Shown one piece after another: positions 63,253-64,000 of a stretch of 64,000 nt of DNA (positions within the stretch are counted from its first letter, which is position 1; every line of letters starts with the position of its first letter). A model generated the notes under the pieces. The model ran no database searches. It saw only the letters and a program-made list of their open reading frames with translations, and was not told the DNA's origin. The position numbers were made by a program, and so were the translations under genes. Source of the stretch: Roseomonas alba (GTDB lineage: Bacteria > Pseudomonadota > Alphaproteobacteria > Acetobacterales > Acetobacteraceae); contig NZ_JAHYBZ010000009.1 of NCBI RefSeq assembly GCF_019430885.1, positions 124,001 to 188,000 on the forward strand. Direction: 5' to 3'.

Positions 63253-64000
63253 GTGACTCCTCCCGGTGTTCCCGAGATCGAGGCCGATTGGGCGCTCTTC
63301 CTCGATCTTGATGGCACCCTTCTCGAGCTCGCGCCCACGCCTGACGCCGTCATTGTGCCTGCTGACCTGCCATCGGTGCTGGCCTGCCTGTCGGGTGGGC
63401 TGGGCGGTGCGCTCGCCATCGTGACCGGGCGGGCGCGGGAGACGGCGGACCAGCTCCTGGCCCCATTCCTGCCCACCGGCGGCTTCGGCCACGGTGCCGA
63501 ACTGCGCGACGCTGTTGGCGCCGCGGTTGGCGACGACACCGTGCCGGCGCCGCCGAGCGCCTGGTGCGACACCCTGACCCGATTCGCAGCGACGCGCGAC
63601 GGGCTGCTGTTGGAACGCAAGCCGCATGGCATCGCGCTGCACTACCGCGCCGTGCCGACGCAAGGCGAGGCCGTGCGCGCCGCGATGCAGGCACTCGTGC
63701 TGCAGGCGCCGAACGATTTCGTCCTGCTGCCCGCCCATATGGCCTTCGAGATCCGCCCGCGCGCCGCGACCAAGGCGCGGCCCGTCACTGCGCTGATGGC
63801 CGCGCCGCCCTTCCTCGGCCGCCGCCCGGTCTTCGTCGGCGACGACGTGACGGATGAGGACGGGATGGCCGCGGCGCGCGACCTTGGCGGCCTCGGCCTG
63901 CATGTCGGCCGCGACTTCACCGGCGGGCCGCCACAGGTGCGCGCCTGGCTCGCCCGCGCCGCCCGTCGCCTGACACAGGAGCAGCCCCTTGCCCAATCTT
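63253..64000 (+). CDS. otsB: Trehalose-6-phosphate phosphatase, partial (runs off window)
   Basis: The open frame from a GTG at 63253 to the window end gives 249 residues. The HAD nucleophile motif is LFLDLDGTLLEL (Asp18, Asp20), followed by AIVTGRARETADQLL near 60, GFGHGAELRD near 78, ERKPHGIALHYRA near 120 (the cap contact), and FVGDDVTDEDGMAAARDLGG near 195 (motif IV). It removes phosphate from trehalose-6-phosphate. It is divergent from the EamA gene. The stop is not reached, and a partner otsA is expected beyond the edge. Confidence 0.9.
   Translation, partial: MTPPGVPEIEADWALFLDLDGTLLELAPTPDAVIVPADLPSVLACLSGGLGGALAIVTGRARETADQLLAPFLPTGGFGHGAELRDAVGAAVGDDTVPAPPSAWCDTLTRFAATRDGLLLERKPHGIALHYRAVPTQGEAVRAAMQALVLQAPNDFVLLPAHMAFEIRPRAATKARPVTALMAAPPFLGRRPVFVGDDVTDEDGMAAARDLGGLGLHVGRDFTGGPPQVRAWLARAARRLTQEQPLAQS

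Overview
The window looks like a chromosomal segment of a GC-rich alphaproteobacterium, most likely an Acetobacteraceae member of the Roseomonas type. The evidence is the very high GC, the order ffh-rpsP-rimM-trmD-rplS-leuC-leuD-leuB, thrS next to infC, two Bug/TctC-type solute receptors, and a polyamine route through homospermidine synthase. This placement is an inference from gene content and order; no database search was possible.

Region 1-5860 is an accessory island, all on the minus strand. It holds an Mrr-like restriction endonuclease cut by the window edge, a 76-residue glycine-rich protein, a SagB/ThcOx-like nitroreductase, a helix-turn-helix/coiled-coil protein with a TRRELYDLVW motif, a 177-residue unknown, and a VapBC-like toxin-antitoxin pair with a palindromic operator over its promoter. 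About 1 kb without a recognisable gene follows. Region 5861-10737 is a hydroxyacid catabolic operon (Bug receptor, RraA-like aldolase, D-2-hydroxyacid dehydrogenase, FMN hydroxyacid dehydrogenase) with a divergent LysR regulator. Region 10855-11560 is a graveyard: a polyamine-type ABC permease fragment fused to a broken ABC ATPase, and the tail of an IS3-type transposase.

Region 11829-19074 is a complete oligopeptide-type ABC importer (two permeases, two ATPases, a receptor) followed by a ketopantoate reductase-like gene. Region 19087-23545 carries an AidB-like acyl-CoA dehydrogenase and an ornithine decarboxylase-homospermidine synthase operon with a strong leader hairpin. Region 24042-28584 is a small phage lysis and tail-spike cassette without head or replication genes. 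It lies between the polyamine synthesis genes and a polyamine-type importer (28848-32594).

Region 32686-38637 has a second Bug receptor, a long intergenic palindrome, an isocitrate lyase/PEP mutase-family enzyme, and two 400-residue class I aminotransferases flanking an acetyltransferase and an intradiol dioxygenase interrupted by one in-frame TGA. Region 38905-42423 leads into a partner-switching module (FHA-SpoIIE phosphatase, STAS protein, HATPase anti-sigma). Region 42413-46784 holds a haloacetate dehalogenase-like hydrolase and a MarR-controlled catabolic cluster. Region 47154-59793 is mostly housekeeping: two glycosyltransferases, thrS, infC (apparently starting at ATA), ffh to rplS, and leuCDB. 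The end holds a DUF1326/DUF2182 pair, two tRNA-Arg(ACG) genes, an EamA transporter and the start of otsB.

The most unusual structure is a dispersed intergenic element of about 200-260 bp. It is present in four copies (38653, 43417, 52599, 61435), each built from palindromes in the same order around a variable middle, and it is not explained by any gene.
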